DNA of 64,000 nt from Schaalia odontolytica (GCF_009730335.1 NZ_CP046315.1:1178001-1242000), one strand, 5' to 3'. Shown: positions 19,895-29,355, counted from the first letter of the stretch. Notes: generated by a model not told the origin, from the letters alone. A program made the numbers and translations.

Positions 19895-19931
19895 CCTTCT
19901 GAGTGCTCGTGCGCGGTGATGCGTCATCGGT

Positions 19932-19970
19932 GGTCTCGTCGGCAAGAATGCTTGCCGACGAGACCTTTTC
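19932..19970 (+). terminator. Rho-independent terminator after the first wall-binding-repeat gene
   Basis: A perfect 15-bp stem (19932-19946 with 19951-19965), AATG loop and a TTTTC tail. Very strong. Confidence 0.95.
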
Positions 19971-20408
19971 TTGGCGTCGAGGCGCTGCGATTGTCTCCGA
20001 GTTTCCGAGTCTGCGAAACTTCGGAGCTCGCCGAGGTTGTTCGTCCTCGCCGGTGGACGCCTGTGTCTCGGACGCGGCCCTACCTGCGAATTGGGGTGTG
20101 CGGCGACGAGCGTTTCGATGTCTTGGCTCCGTTGCATTAACGACGTGTCGGCTCTTAGCGCTGCGGCATACCTGGATCGGGTGAGGTGCAGAAATATGGC
20201 GTGTATCACGAACGGCGAGAGTCCTTGATTCTCCCCCTCACGCTCCTGGAGGGGAGTGAGGCGGCAAGGTTAGACAGTGTGGGCGAGGCTGTGAATGCGC
20301 GTTGTGAACACCCCGTCGAGCTGGGAAAAGATCCCGGCCTGACCGTGAGGGATAGGGCTGACTGTGCCCGTTTGTCCTTCGGTTGTCGAGGTATTTTGAC
20401 ACGAGCGC
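19971..20408. other. Non-coding stretch between the two wall-binding-repeat genes
   Basis: About 440 bp with no open frame that has a ribosome site or family likeness; open frames here overlap one another on several strands and look like chance. The stretch ends at the promoter of the second repeat gene. I see nothing else definable in it. Confidence 0.5.
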
Positions 20409-20437
20409 TTGATTATCAAAAAACCGTCATGTATACT
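20409..20437 (+). promoter_or_regulatory. Sigma-A-type promoter of the second wall-binding-repeat gene
   Basis: TTGATT (20409-20414), exactly 17 bp, then TATACT (20432-20437) preceded by TG. It implies a leader of about 95 nt before the ATG at 20539. A close match to the consensus. Confidence 0.75.
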
Positions 20438-20538
20438 CGGCAATGCGTTACTACAAAACCCTAGTGACTGAGCTGGCGCCATTCACGTTCGTTCCAACGA
20501 AGCCTACGCAGGATGTGCGCCTCACGAAAGGAAAGCCC

Positions 20539-21333
20539 ATGCGCCCCATTAATGTTCGCACTCTTATGATCGCCGCCGTGAGCGCTGCCGTTCTCGCCGG
20601 AACTGTCGTTCCCGCCAACGGGGCCGAGCTGACCGATCCCGGCGCTCCCACCGAGGTCGCCGCCGAGGAGCAGCCCGCCGACGGTGCCGCCGCCGAGGAG
20701 CAGCCCGCCACCGACGGTGCCGCCGCCGAGGAGCAGCCCGCTGACGACGGCGCGGCCGCCGACGATGGTGCTGCCTCCTGGAAGCAGGACGGTAAAGGCT
20801 GGTGGTTCGACCTCGGAGATGGAACCTACGCCAAGAACGAACTCATCGAGATTGATGACGTCGTCTACCGCTTTGATGAGAACGGCTACATGATCACCGG
20901 CTGGCACAACCAGGAGGGCGAGTGGGAGTACTTTGCTTCCTCAGGTGCCCAGGCCTTCGGCTGGAACGTTATCGACGGCTCCTGGTACTTCCTGGATCCC
21001 GAGACTGGATTCATGCAGACCGGCTGGATCAATGTTGACGGCTCCTGGTACTACCTGAACGCCGCGGGCGACATGGCCATGGGCTGGGTCCAGTACAACA
21101 ACGAGTGGTACTACCTGACCGGCTCCGGTGCGATGGCCACCGGCTGGACCCAGGTCGGCGGTACCTGGTACTACATGAACGCGTCGGGCGTTATGCTCAT
21201 TGGCTGGGTCGAGGTTGAGGGTTCCTGGTACTACCTGAACGCCTCGGGCGCGATGGTCACCGGTACGCAGTGGATCGACGGCGAGCGTCACTGGTTCTTC
21301 CACAACGGCACCTGGTGGGGCGCTTGGAAGTGA
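20539..21333 (+). CDS. Secreted cell-wall-binding-repeat protein, paralogue of the preceding gene
   Basis: 264 residues from ATG 20539, which follows AAAGGAAA; the frame is open upstream to 20443 without a ribosome site. Signal peptide MRPINVRTLMIAAVSAAVLAG, almost the same opening as the paralogue. Residues about 40-75 hold a degenerate tandem repeat of EEQPADGAA units. Residues about 80-264 carry seven or so wall-binding repeats (GWxxVDGSWYYLNASGxM) ending TGTQWIDGERHWFFHNGTWWGAWK. It lacks the DUF3761-like tail of its neighbour. No LPxTG or LAxTG signal, so wall attachment would be through the repeats. Function beyond binding is unknown. Confidence 0.87.
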   Translation: MRPINVRTLMIAAVSAAVLAGTVVPANGAELTDPGAPTEVAAEEQPADGAAAEEQPATDGAAAEEQPADDGAAADDGAASWKQDGKGWWFDLGDGTYAKNELIEIDDVVYRFDENGYMITGWHNQEGEWEYFASSGAQAFGWNVIDGSWYFLDPETGFMQTGWINVDGSWYYLNAAGDMAMGWVQYNNEWYYLTGSGAMATGWTQVGGTWYYMNASGVMLIGWVEVEGSWYYLNASGAMVTGTQWIDGERHWFFHNGTWWGAWK

Positions 21334-21392
21334 TCGGCGCGCATGAGCTGTGAGTGAGCGACGCTCACTCGGACGCAATCATGCACGCAAGG

Positions 21393-21430
21393 CCCCGGCC
21401 TCGTCCATTCACGGTAACGAGGCCGGGGTT
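21393..21430 (+). terminator. Terminator after the second wall-binding-repeat gene
   Basis: A perfect 12-bp stem (21393-21404 with 21417-21428), 12-nt loop, then TT. It may act in both directions because pepN converges from the right. Confidence 0.75.
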
Positions 21431-21478
21431 GCTTATGCGACGCTAGTGTTCCCTGAGGGAGTCGGGACGTCAGACGAA

Positions 21479-21506
21479 GGGGGCGTGGCCACGTGGCCAC
21501 GCCCCC
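21479..21506 (-). terminator. Hairpin after pepN
   Basis: A perfect 12-bp GC-rich stem (21479-21490 with 21495-21506) with an ACGT loop, 20 bp after the pepN stop on the minus strand. There is no T-run, so termination efficiency is uncertain. Confidence 0.65.
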
Positions 21507-21526
21507 TGGCGTCGTTGTGAGGCTGA

Positions 21527-24094
21527 TCAGCCCGCGGCGTCCACCACCTGGTTGGCGATCTGACGTTCACACACGTCGATGAGCTCACGGATGATGCGGA
21601 TCGTGCCGGCGGATGCGTCCGCGTGAGCCTCGATCCAGGCCTTGCCGGAGGCAACCACATCGACCTCGGGGGCGTAGCCCGCCAGCGCGTTCGGGAAGAG
21701 CAGCGTCGTGAGGTCCTCGGCGGTGTGGAAGGTGAAGGTCTCCCAGATGCCCGCCAGGGCCTCGAAGTACTCGCCCACGTAGCTGGCGTATGCCGACGGG
21801 TTGGTGCGCGCCTGCGCCCAGAAGCCCGAGATCATCGCCCAGCGGGTGTCGTTGGGAATCGAGGTGTCGGTGAGGACCTTGTCCCACACGTCGGCCTTGA
21901 TCCACTCGCCGTCGCGAGCCGCACGAGCGGCGGCCGCGTTCTGGTGGCCGGTCATCGTGTCGTCGGTGGCCTCCAGGGCTGCGATGTCCTCCTCGGTGGC
22001 GGCGTTGCCGCGCACCAGGGCGATCAGCAGGTCCCACTTGAGGTCGACATCGAGGTCCAGGCCGTCCAGGGTCTGGGTGCCATCGTAGAGGGCGCGGATG
22101 GCCTCGAACTGCTCGGGGCTGGTCGCGTTGCGGGCCGCAGCGGCGACGAGCATCCGCTGCGCGTCGGAGCCGGAGGCGGCCGTGCGAGCCAGGAGGAGCA
22201 GGCGACGGCCCGTGTCCTCGGCGGCCTCGGCGCGGTACTTCGGTGCCACGAAGGTGCGCACGGCCTCGTCGATGTGTCGCAGGGTGAGCGTCAGGAGGCT
22301 CATGTTGTCCTCGACGGGAACGGCGCGCAGGGCCAGGTTCAGGTAGTCGCGTGCCGGCATCTCGCCGTCGCGGGTCATATCCCACGCGGAGGCCATGACG
22401 ACGCCGCGGGTCAGCGAATCCGTGAACTTGGTGATGTGGGTGATCGCGAAGGCCAGGGACTCCTCGTCAAGGCGGACCTTGGCGTAGCCGAGGTCTCCGT
22501 CGTTGACGAGGATGAAGTCCGGGCGAGCGATGCCCGCGGCGGCCTCGATCACCGTGGACGCTCCGTCAATGTCGAGCTCCTCGCGGAAGACCTGGGCCAG
22601 CGTCCCCTCTTCGGTCAGCGAGTAGCCGGCCACACCCATGCGGTGCGGGCGCAGCGAGGCGCCCTCGGAGAAGGCTTCCTGCGTGATCTCGAGGCGCTCG
22701 ATCGTGCCGTCCTCAGAGGTCGTGACGACCGGACGCAGGAGGGTGACGCCGGCTTCCTCCAGCCACACCTTCGACCACGACGCCAGGTCGCGGCCCGAGG
22801 CAGCGGCAAGCTCGGAGAGCAGGTCGTCCAGCGTGGCGTTGGCGTAGGAGTGCTTCGTCAGGTACTCGTGCAGACCCGCGAAGAAGGCATCGCGTCCCAC
22901 GTAGGAGACGAGCTGGCGCAGCACGGAGGCACCCTTGGCGTAGGTGATGCCGTCGAAATTGACCTCGACGTCGGCGAGGTCGCGGATCTCGGCTGTAATC
23001 GGGTGGGTCGTGGGCAGCTGATCCTGCTTGAGGCCCCAGTCCTTGCGGACCATGAAGCCCGTCCATCCTTCGGTGTACTCGGTGGCCTCGGCCAGAGCCA
23101 GGTGGCTCATGAACTCGGCGAAGGACTCGTTGAGCCACAGGTCGTTCCACCACTTCATGGTGACCAGGTCGCCGAACCACATGTGCGCGAGCTCGTGCAG
23201 GATCGTGTTGGCGCGAGCCTCCATCTGAGCCTCGGTGGGACGGGTGCGGAACACGTAGGCGTCGCGGAAGGTCACGCAGCCGGCGTTCTCCATAGCGCCC
23301 GCGTTGTACTCGGGCACGAAGATCTGGTCGTACTTGGTGAAGGGGTAGGCGATGCCGTAGGCGCCCTCGAAGAACTCGAAGCCCTGGCGGGTGATCTCGA
23401 TGATCTCGTCGGCATCCAGGTGCTCAACGATCGAGGCGCGGGCGTAGACGCCCAGGTCGATTGTGCGGCCGTCGGAGGAGGTCAGCGTGGCCGTCGTGCC
23501 CTCGTAGGGGCCGGCGACGATCGCGGTGATGTAGGTCGACATGACCTCGGTGGTTGCGAAGTGGTAGATCCAGGCCTCGCCCTCTTCCTCGGGGGTGGGG
23601 GTCGGCGCGTTAGAGAAGACCCTCCAACCCTTAGGGGCCCTGACCGTCAGGGTGAAGGTGGACTTCAGGTCAGGCTGCTCAAAGGTCGTGTAGACACGGC
23701 GGGCGTCCGGGACCTCGAACTGGGAGTAGGTGTAGGCCTGTCCGTCGGCGGGGTCAACGAAGCGGTGCAGGCCCTCTCCTGTGTGCATGTACTGGCAGGA
23801 TGCCTCAACTTCGAGGACGTTGTGTTCGGCAAGGTTCTCCAGCGCGATGCGGTTGTCCTGGTGCACCGAGAAGGGGTCCAGGGTATTGCCGTTCAGCGTG
23901 ATCGAGTGGACGTTGTTGGACACGAGGTCGGCGAACGTGGAGGCGCCTTCGCGCGCGTCGAACTCGATGCGGGTGAATGAACCGAAGTCGGTGTCTCCGC
24001 GCGTGAGGTCCAGGGAGATCTCATAGCGGGTCACAGAGGAAATGACCGAGGCGCGCTCGGTCGCTTCCTCGCGAGTCAGGTTCAGGCCTGGCAT
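21527..24094 (-). CDS. pepN: Aminopeptidase N (M1 metallopeptidase)
   Basis: Zinc aminopeptidase that removes N-terminal residues from peptides, cytosolic (no signal peptide). 855 residues, the usual length for actinobacterial PepN. GAMEN is at 266-270; the zinc site is HELAH with His300, Glu301 and His304, and Glu323 in LNESFAEF is the third ligand. The C-terminal 400 residues are the ERAP1-like helical domain. The ATG at 24094 follows GGAAAGG. An M13 peptidase gene lies upstream on the same strand 140 bp away; the two may be co-expressed but the gap has room for a promoter. Confidence 0.97.
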   Translation of the reverse strand: MPGLNLTREEATERASVISSVTRYEISLDLTRGDTDFGSFTRIEFDAREGASTFADLVSNNVHSITLNGNTLDPFSVHQDNRIALENLAEHNVLEVEASCQYMHTGEGLHRFVDPADGQAYTYSQFEVPDARRVYTTFEQPDLKSTFTLTVRAPKGWRVFSNAPTPTPEEEGEAWIYHFATTEVMSTYITAIVAGPYEGTTATLTSSDGRTIDLGVYARASIVEHLDADEIIEITRQGFEFFEGAYGIAYPFTKYDQIFVPEYNAGAMENAGCVTFRDAYVFRTRPTEAQMEARANTILHELAHMWFGDLVTMKWWNDLWLNESFAEFMSHLALAEATEYTEGWTGFMVRKDWGLKQDQLPTTHPITAEIRDLADVEVNFDGITYAKGASVLRQLVSYVGRDAFFAGLHEYLTKHSYANATLDDLLSELAAASGRDLASWSKVWLEEAGVTLLRPVVTTSEDGTIERLEITQEAFSEGASLRPHRMGVAGYSLTEEGTLAQVFREELDIDGASTVIEAAAGIARPDFILVNDGDLGYAKVRLDEESLAFAITHITKFTDSLTRGVVMASAWDMTRDGEMPARDYLNLALRAVPVEDNMSLLTLTLRHIDEAVRTFVAPKYRAEAAEDTGRRLLLLARTAASGSDAQRMLVAAAARNATSPEQFEAIRALYDGTQTLDGLDLDVDLKWDLLIALVRGNAATEEDIAALEATDDTMTGHQNAAAARAARDGEWIKADVWDKVLTDTSIPNDTRWAMISGFWAQARTNPSAYASYVGEYFEALAGIWETFTFHTAEDLTTLLFPNALAGYAPEVDVVASGKAWIEAHADASAGTIRIIRELIDVCERQIANQVVDAAG

Positions 24095-24208
24095 GGGTTG
24101 CCTTTCCGTCGATGGAATGGGAGCGCTGTTGCGCTCAACATTCCTATGTTGTCATGTGTTGGGTGTGATTGCGCGGGGCGCGCCGTATTTTGTCGGCTGG
24201 GACACGCT

Positions 24209-24256
24209 TTTACCAGATGGTGACGCGCTGGGTTTACCAGATGGTGACGCGCTGGG
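24209..24256. repeat. Tandem 24-bp duplication across the stop codon of the M13 peptidase gene
   Basis: Two identical 24-bp units, 24209-24232 and 24233-24256. On the minus strand each unit encodes QRVTIW followed by a TAA stop. Translation ends in the first unit met by the ribosome (24233-24256); the second is a non-coding copy. Confidence 0.97.
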
Positions 24257-26255
24257 AGGGTTCCAGCCACATCGCGTCGCCGGGCGTCACGTTGAAGGCC
24301 TCGACGAAAGTGTCAAGGTTGCGCAGTACCTGGTTGCAGCGGAACTCAGCGGGCGAGTGGGGGTCGATCGCCAGCATCTGGCGCGCGAACTGGGGACGCG
24401 TGGCCGTGCGCCAGGCGCGTGCCCACGAGTAGAAGAAGCGCTGCGGTCCGGTGATGCCGTCGATGACGGGAGCGGACTGCGGGGTCAGCCCCTGCTCGGC
24501 GAGCGAGGCCGCCCATGCCTTCCACGCGATGGTCAGTCCGCCGAGGTCGCCGATGTTTTCGCCGATCGTGAGCGCGCCGTTGACGTGGGGGAGCGTGCGT
24601 TCGTCGCCTTCCTCCGATTCCTCGTCCTGCTCGAGGAGGATGGCCGGTGTGAGCGCGTCATACTGCTCAATGAGGGCGTGCGTGCGCTCTTCGAAGGCGG
24701 CGCGGTCCTCATCCGTCCACCAGTTCGACAGGTTGCCCGCCCCGTCGTAGCGCGAGCCCTGGTCGTCGAAGCCGTGTCCGATCTCGTGGCCGATGACCGC
24801 GCCGATCGCGCCGAAGTTCACCGCGTCGTCGGCTTCGGTGTCGAAGAACGGAGGCTGAAGGATCGCGGCTGGGAAGACGATCTCGTTCTGCGTGGGGTTG
24901 TAGTAGGCGTTGACGGTCTGGGGGGTCATGTACCACTCGTCGTGGTCCACCGGGCGGCCAAGCTTGGCCCATTCGCGGTCGGTGGCGTGAGCGTTAGCGG
25001 CGCGCACGTTCTCGACGATCGTCGCCTCCGGGTCCAGGTGCAGCGTCGAGTAGTCGCGCCACTTGACGGGGTAGCCGATCTTGGGATTGAAGGTCGCGAG
25101 CTTGTCCAGCGCTTTCACCTTGGTGTCCTCGCTCATCCAGTCGAGGCCTCGGATCGACTCGCCGTAGGCGTCGAGGAGACGGCGCACCAGGGCGTCCATC
25201 GTTTCCTTGGCGTCGGGCGGGAAGTGGCGGGCCACCCACGCGCGGCCCATGGCCTCGCCCAGGTAGGCCTCGATAAGTCCGAGGGCGCGCTTCCAGCGCG
25301 GACGAAGCTCCTCCGTGCCGGACAGGGTACGGCCGTGGAAGTCGAAGTTCTCGTTGACGAAATCGCGCGACAGGAGCGACGCGTGGCAGTCGATCACCGA
25401 GGCACTCAGCCATTCCTTGAGCACGGACAGGTCGGTGTCGGCCCACAGGGCGGCGGCAGCCGACAGGAAGTCGGGCTGGTCGACGTTCATGACGAGGCCG
25501 GCGACGGGCATGCGCGCGCCCTCCGCCCACGCGTCCCAGTCGAAGCCTGGAGCCCGGGCGGCAATCTCCTCCCAGGGGGTCGGGTTGTCGGAGAGCAGCG
25601 GGTCGCGGTTGCTTACGGAATCGCGGTGGTGGGAGGCGATCGCGGTTTCCAGTTCCATGATGCGCGCGGCCGCACCCTCCGGGTCTGCCATACCGGCGAG
25701 GCTAAGGAGGCGGGCGGTGTGCGCGACGTAGGCCTCGCGGATCGGCGCGTAGTCGTCCTCGCGGTAGTAGGCCTCGTCGGGCAGGCCGATGCCGGACTGG
25801 ACGAGGGAGACCATGTAGCGCGACGAGTCGTGCGGGTCAGTGCCCACGTATGCGCCGATGAGGCCTCCGATGCCCTCGCGCATGAGGCGGCCCATCTCGC
25901 GGGCGAGCTCCTCGTGGGTGGTGCAGGCGTTGATTGCGTCGAGGTCGGGGCGTAGGGGAGCGGCACCGGCTTCTTCGATGGTGTCCTCGTTGAGGAATTG
26001 AGTCCACAATGTGGCGATGCGGTGCGCATCCGGATCGTCCAGTGTGCCATCGGCTGCGTCCTGGGCGATTGCGCGCGCGTACTTCTCGGATGCGTCGCGC
26101 AGCGTGTGGAACGCCCCGTCCATGGGGCGGTCCGCGGGGATCGTGTGGGTCGCCAGCCACGTGCCGTTGACGTGGCGATAGAAATCGTCCTGCGGGCGCA
26201 CCGTCGAATCGATGTTCGCGGTGTCGAGGACTCGGGCGAGCAGTGTGTTCGTCAT
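24234..26255 (-). CDS. M13 family zinc metallopeptidase (PepO/neprilysin-like)
   Basis: Endopeptidase acting on small peptides; 673 residues. The catalytic motif is HEIGHGFDDQG with the third ligand in ENIGDLGG, and the substrate-binding NAYYNPTQNEIVFPA region lies before it. No signal peptide or N-terminal membrane anchor is visible, so unlike eukaryotic neprilysin it should be cytosolic, as with other bacterial PepO forms. M13 proteins usually end in a short aromatic tail; here it is VTIW. The last 24 bp are duplicated in tandem (see repeat). Confidence 0.95.
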   Translation of the reverse strand: MTNTLLARVLDTANIDSTVRPQDDFYRHVNGTWLATHTIPADRPMDGAFHTLRDASEKYARAIAQDAADGTLDDPDAHRIATLWTQFLNEDTIEEAGAAPLRPDLDAINACTTHEELAREMGRLMREGIGGLIGAYVGTDPHDSSRYMVSLVQSGIGLPDEAYYREDDYAPIREAYVAHTARLLSLAGMADPEGAAARIMELETAIASHHRDSVSNRDPLLSDNPTPWEEIAARAPGFDWDAWAEGARMPVAGLVMNVDQPDFLSAAAALWADTDLSVLKEWLSASVIDCHASLLSRDFVNENFDFHGRTLSGTEELRPRWKRALGLIEAYLGEAMGRAWVARHFPPDAKETMDALVRRLLDAYGESIRGLDWMSEDTKVKALDKLATFNPKIGYPVKWRDYSTLHLDPEATIVENVRAANAHATDREWAKLGRPVDHDEWYMTPQTVNAYYNPTQNEIVFPAAILQPPFFDTEADDAVNFGAIGAVIGHEIGHGFDDQGSRYDGAGNLSNWWTDEDRAAFEERTHALIEQYDALTPAILLEQDEESEEGDERTLPHVNGALTIGENIGDLGGLTIAWKAWAASLAEQGLTPQSAPVIDGITGPQRFFYSWARAWRTATRPQFARQMLAIDPHSPAEFRCNQVLRNLDTFVEAFNVTPGDAMWLEPSQRVTIW

Positions 26256-26411
26256 GCCTTAACTCTAGGGGGAGAGGTGGGGGTCGCGTGGGATGAGCGT
26301 CCATGGGACAGACATCGCCCGTATTTACGTGATGAGCATGGGACGTAATTCGTCATTTTCTCGCGGAATTGTGCGGGGGAGTGCGGATGTCAGTTTGATG
26401 CACCCTCGTCA

Positions 26412-26447
26412 TGCACATATGTGCACAGCGGTGTGTACATTCGTGCA
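26412..26447 (+). promoter_or_regulatory. Pair of operator-like palindromes upstream of glpABC
   Basis: TGCACATATGTGCA (26412-26425) is a perfect 14-bp palindrome. TGTACATTCGTGCA (26434-26447) is an imperfect second copy. Their centres are 22 bp apart, about two helical turns, on the same DNA face. They lie 75-110 bp before the glpA start. Most likely sites for a dimeric regulator; the regulator is not in the window. Confidence 0.6.
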
Positions 26448-26521
26448 AAAGGGGTGTGTAGGGGCATGATGGAGAGAGCAATGAGGCACTTCCTCATCAA
26501 GAGGTGAAGGGATTTTTAACG

Positions 26522-28108
26522 GTGAAGACACTTCGCACTGACGTGTGTGTCATTGGTGGAGGATCCACCGGTGCCGGCGTCGTCCGCGACGTCGCCATGC
26601 GCGGCTTCTCAGCCGTCCTCGTCGACCGGGCGGACATCGCTCAGGGAACCTCCGGTCGCTTCCACGGTCTGCTCCACTCGGGCGGCCGCTACATTGCGTC
26701 CGATCCTGAGTCGGCCACCGAGTGCGCCGAAGAAAACGAGATCGTCAAGCGCATCAACGCCAACGCTGTCGAGGCCACCGGAGGCCTCTTCGTCGTGACC
26801 GCCCACGACGATGAGGAATACGCGGATCAGTTCCTGGCCCGCGCAGCGGCTGCAAAGGTGCCCGCCGCAGAAATCTCCATCGCCGAGGCGCTGCGTCGCG
26901 AACCCCGCCTGGACCCGCGCATCAAGCGCGCCTTCGAGGTCCAGGACGGCACGGTCGATGGCTGGCAGATGACCTGGGGAGCGATTCGCTCCGCGCAGGC
27001 GTACGGGGCGCAGGTCCTGACCTACCACCGCGTCACATCCATCGAGCGCGAAGGTGAGCGCATCAGCGCCGTCATCGTCCATGACGAGCGCGGGGGTGAG
27101 GACGTGCGCATCGAGTGTGGCTTCGTCCTCAACTGCGGCGGCCCCTGGGCCGGACAGATTGCCGCCATGGCCGACTGCCACGGAGTCGACGTCGTCCCCG
27201 GCGCCGGCATCATGATCGCCATGAACCACCGGTTGAGCCAATCGGTCATCAACCGCTGCGTGTGGCCCGCCGACGGCGACATCCTCGTGCCCGACCACAC
27301 CGTGTGCATCATCGGTACGACCGACCTCAAGGCTGACGACCCGGATCGCCTCTCCATCCCCGCCGACCAGGTCCAGCAGATGCTGGACTCCGGCGAGGCC
27401 ATGATCCCCGGCTTCCGCAAGTCCCGTGCCGTGCACGCCTGGGCCGGTGCGCGCCCCCTCATCAAGGACTCGCGCGTGTCGGCGACCGATACCCGCCACA
27501 TGGCGCGCGGCATGAGCATTATCGACCACAACACGCGCGACGGCGTCTACGGCATGCTCACCATCGCGGGCGGCAAGCTCACTACCTACCGCCTCATGGC
27601 CGAACGCATCGTGGACATCATGTGCGAGGAGATGGGCGAGAAGCGCGCCTGTAAAACCGCCGACGAGGCCGTTCCTCCCGCCAAGGAAGAGCGCCTGTAC
27701 ACGATCGGCCACCGCCTCGACAACGTCGAATCGCGCAACGAATCCCCCTCCCACGAGCAGATCATCTGCGAGTGCGAGATGGCCACGCGCGCCATGCTCG
27801 AAAACGTCATGGACACCCTGCCCAAGGGGCAGCTCGATGACGTGCGTCGCCAGATGCGCCTGGGCATGGGCCCCTGTCAGGGCGGATTCTGCTCCCAGCG
27901 CGCCGCTGGCATCGCCCACGAGCGCGGAGATATCGATTCGATGCGCGCCAACTCCCTCCTGCGTCTCTTCCTGAAGAACCGCTGGATCGGCCTGTGGCCC
28001 ATCATGTTCGGCAAGCAAGCCAGGCAGGCCGCACTGGACGCCTGGATTCACGAGGGCACGCTCGACGTCGAGCACCTGCCCGCACCCAGCGAGGAGGTTG
28101 TTCGATGA
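26522..28108 (+). CDS. glpA: Anaerobic glycerol-3-phosphate dehydrogenase subunit A
   Basis: FAD-dependent oxidation of glycerol 3-phosphate to dihydroxyacetone phosphate, feeding the quinone pool. Start at GTG 26522 (MKTLRTDVCVIGGG), about 10 nt after GAAGGG; GTG 26504 is a longer alternative. 528 residues. The N-terminal FAD motif is VIGGGSTGAG; TSGRFHGLLHSGGRYIASDP is family-specific. A C-terminal BFD-like [2Fe-2S] domain has CEC near 420 and GPCQGGFC near 460, which marks GlpA rather than the aerobic GlpD. It overlaps glpB by ATGA. Confidence 0.95.
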   Translation: MKTLRTDVCVIGGGSTGAGVVRDVAMRGFSAVLVDRADIAQGTSGRFHGLLHSGGRYIASDPESATECAEENEIVKRINANAVEATGGLFVVTAHDDEEYADQFLARAAAAKVPAAEISIAEALRREPRLDPRIKRAFEVQDGTVDGWQMTWGAIRSAQAYGAQVLTYHRVTSIEREGERISAVIVHDERGGEDVRIECGFVLNCGGPWAGQIAAMADCHGVDVVPGAGIMIAMNHRLSQSVINRCVWPADGDILVPDHTVCIIGTTDLKADDPDRLSIPADQVQQMLDSGEAMIPGFRKSRAVHAWAGARPLIKDSRVSATDTRHMARGMSIIDHNTRDGVYGMLTIAGGKLTTYRLMAERIVDIMCEEMGEKRACKTADEAVPPAKEERLYTIGHRLDNVESRNESPSHEQIICECEMATRAMLENVMDTLPKGQLDDVRRQMRLGMGPCQGGFCSQRAAGIAHERGDIDSMRANSLLRLFLKNRWIGLWPIMFGKQARQAALDAWIHEGTLDVEHLPAPSEEVVR

Positions 28109-29355
28109 GGGACGTCGTCGTTATCGGCGCTGGCCTGGCAGGCCTGGCCGCAGCAATCAAAGCAGCCGACGCGGGACTGAGCGTCACCCTCGTAACTAAG
28201 GGCGTGGGTGGCATCCAGCTCGGCACGGGCACGGTCGACATCCTCGGCTACCGCCCCGAGCCGGTCGAGGCACCCCTGGAGGCTCTGGAAGGCCACGTAG
28301 CCTCCCGCCCGACCCACCCCTACAGCCACGTCACCCCCGACTTCGTCGGCGCATCCGTCGCATGGCTGCGTGACCTCGTCGGCGCGGACGCCCTCATCGG
28401 CGATGAGACCCGCAACGCGCGCATCCCCACCGGCGTTGGCGCGCTGCGCCCCACCTGCCTGATCCCGCCCTCGATGGAGGCCGGCATTCCCCAGGCGGGC
28501 GCCCGCTACGCCATCGTCGGACTGACGCGCTTCAAGGACTTCTACCCCGGCCTCGTCGCCGAGAACCTGACACGCCAGAACGGCCCCGACGGCGCCCCCA
28601 TCAATGCCCGCGCCCTCAGTGTTGACTACGTCGTGCGCGAGGGTGAGGTCGACTCGACCGGCACCAACCACGCGCGCAGCCTCGACCACGAGGAGAACCG
28701 TGCGCGCCTGGCAGACCAGATCCGCCCCCTCCTCCAGGATGGCGAGATCGTCGGCCTGCCCGCCGTCCTCGGCCTCGACGACCCGAATGCCTGGCGCGAC
28801 CTCGCAGACAAGCTCGGCCACCCCGTTTTCGAGATCCCGATCCAGCCCCCGTCGGTGCCCGGCATGCGCCTGAACGCCCTGCTGACCCGCATCGCCTCCG
28901 ACAAGTGCCGCGTCATCCTCGGATCCCCGATCAAGGCCGTGCACACGGCAGATGGACGCGTAAGCGCCGTCGAATACGCCAGCGCGGGACGCTCCACGAT
29001 CGTGGAAACCCGATCCCTCATCTTGGCCGCTGGCGGCTTCGAATCCGGCGCCCTCGACATGGACTCCTACGGCACCGTGCGAGAGACCATCTGCGGGCTG
29101 CCCGTCATGGGCGCCTCCGGACAGCTCCTGCACGCCGACTTCTGGGGCGAGGACCAGCCCCTCTTCCTGGCCGGCCTCGCCGTCGACGACAACATGCGCG
29201 TCCTGAACGAGGAAGGCGCGCCCGTGTGCCCGAACCTGTACGCGGCCGGAGGCAACCTGGCCGGCGCCACCCGCTGGCGCGAAAAGAGCGGCGAAGGAAT
29301 CGCGCTGGCCAGCGCGCTCGCGGCCGTCGACTCGATCGTGGAGGAACTGAAATGA
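28105..29355 (+). CDS. glpB: Anaerobic glycerol-3-phosphate dehydrogenase subunit B
   Basis: Flavoprotein partner of GlpA; 416 residues from ATG 28105, which overlaps the glpA stop. Opens with VVVIGAGLAGLAAAIKAADAG (FAD-binding), then GVGGIQLGTGTVDILGY, and ends with a YAAGGNLAG-type FAD contact and RWREKSGEGIALASAL. It is coupled to glpC in turn. The trimeric GlpABC complex is membrane-associated via GlpC. Confidence 0.93.
   Translation: MRDVVVIGAGLAGLAAAIKAADAGLSVTLVTKGVGGIQLGTGTVDILGYRPEPVEAPLEALEGHVASRPTHPYSHVTPDFVGASVAWLRDLVGADALIGDETRNARIPTGVGALRPTCLIPPSMEAGIPQAGARYAIVGLTRFKDFYPGLVAENLTRQNGPDGAPINARALSVDYVVREGEVDSTGTNHARSLDHEENRARLADQIRPLLQDGEIVGLPAVLGLDDPNAWRDLADKLGHPVFEIPIQPPSVPGMRLNALLTRIASDKCRVILGSPIKAVHTADGRVSAVEYASAGRSTIVETRSLILAAGGFESGALDMDSYGTVRETICGLPVMGASGQLLHADFWGEDQPLFLAGLAVDDNMRVLNEEGAPVCPNLYAAGGNLAGATRWREKSGEGIALASALAAVDSIVEELK

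Noticed and set aside
18725-21333. Repeated near-identical units resembling a CRISPR or other array
   Set aside because: The units are in frame, about 60 nt, diverged and encode GW-rich wall-binding repeats; there are no unique spacers of constant length between identical repeats.
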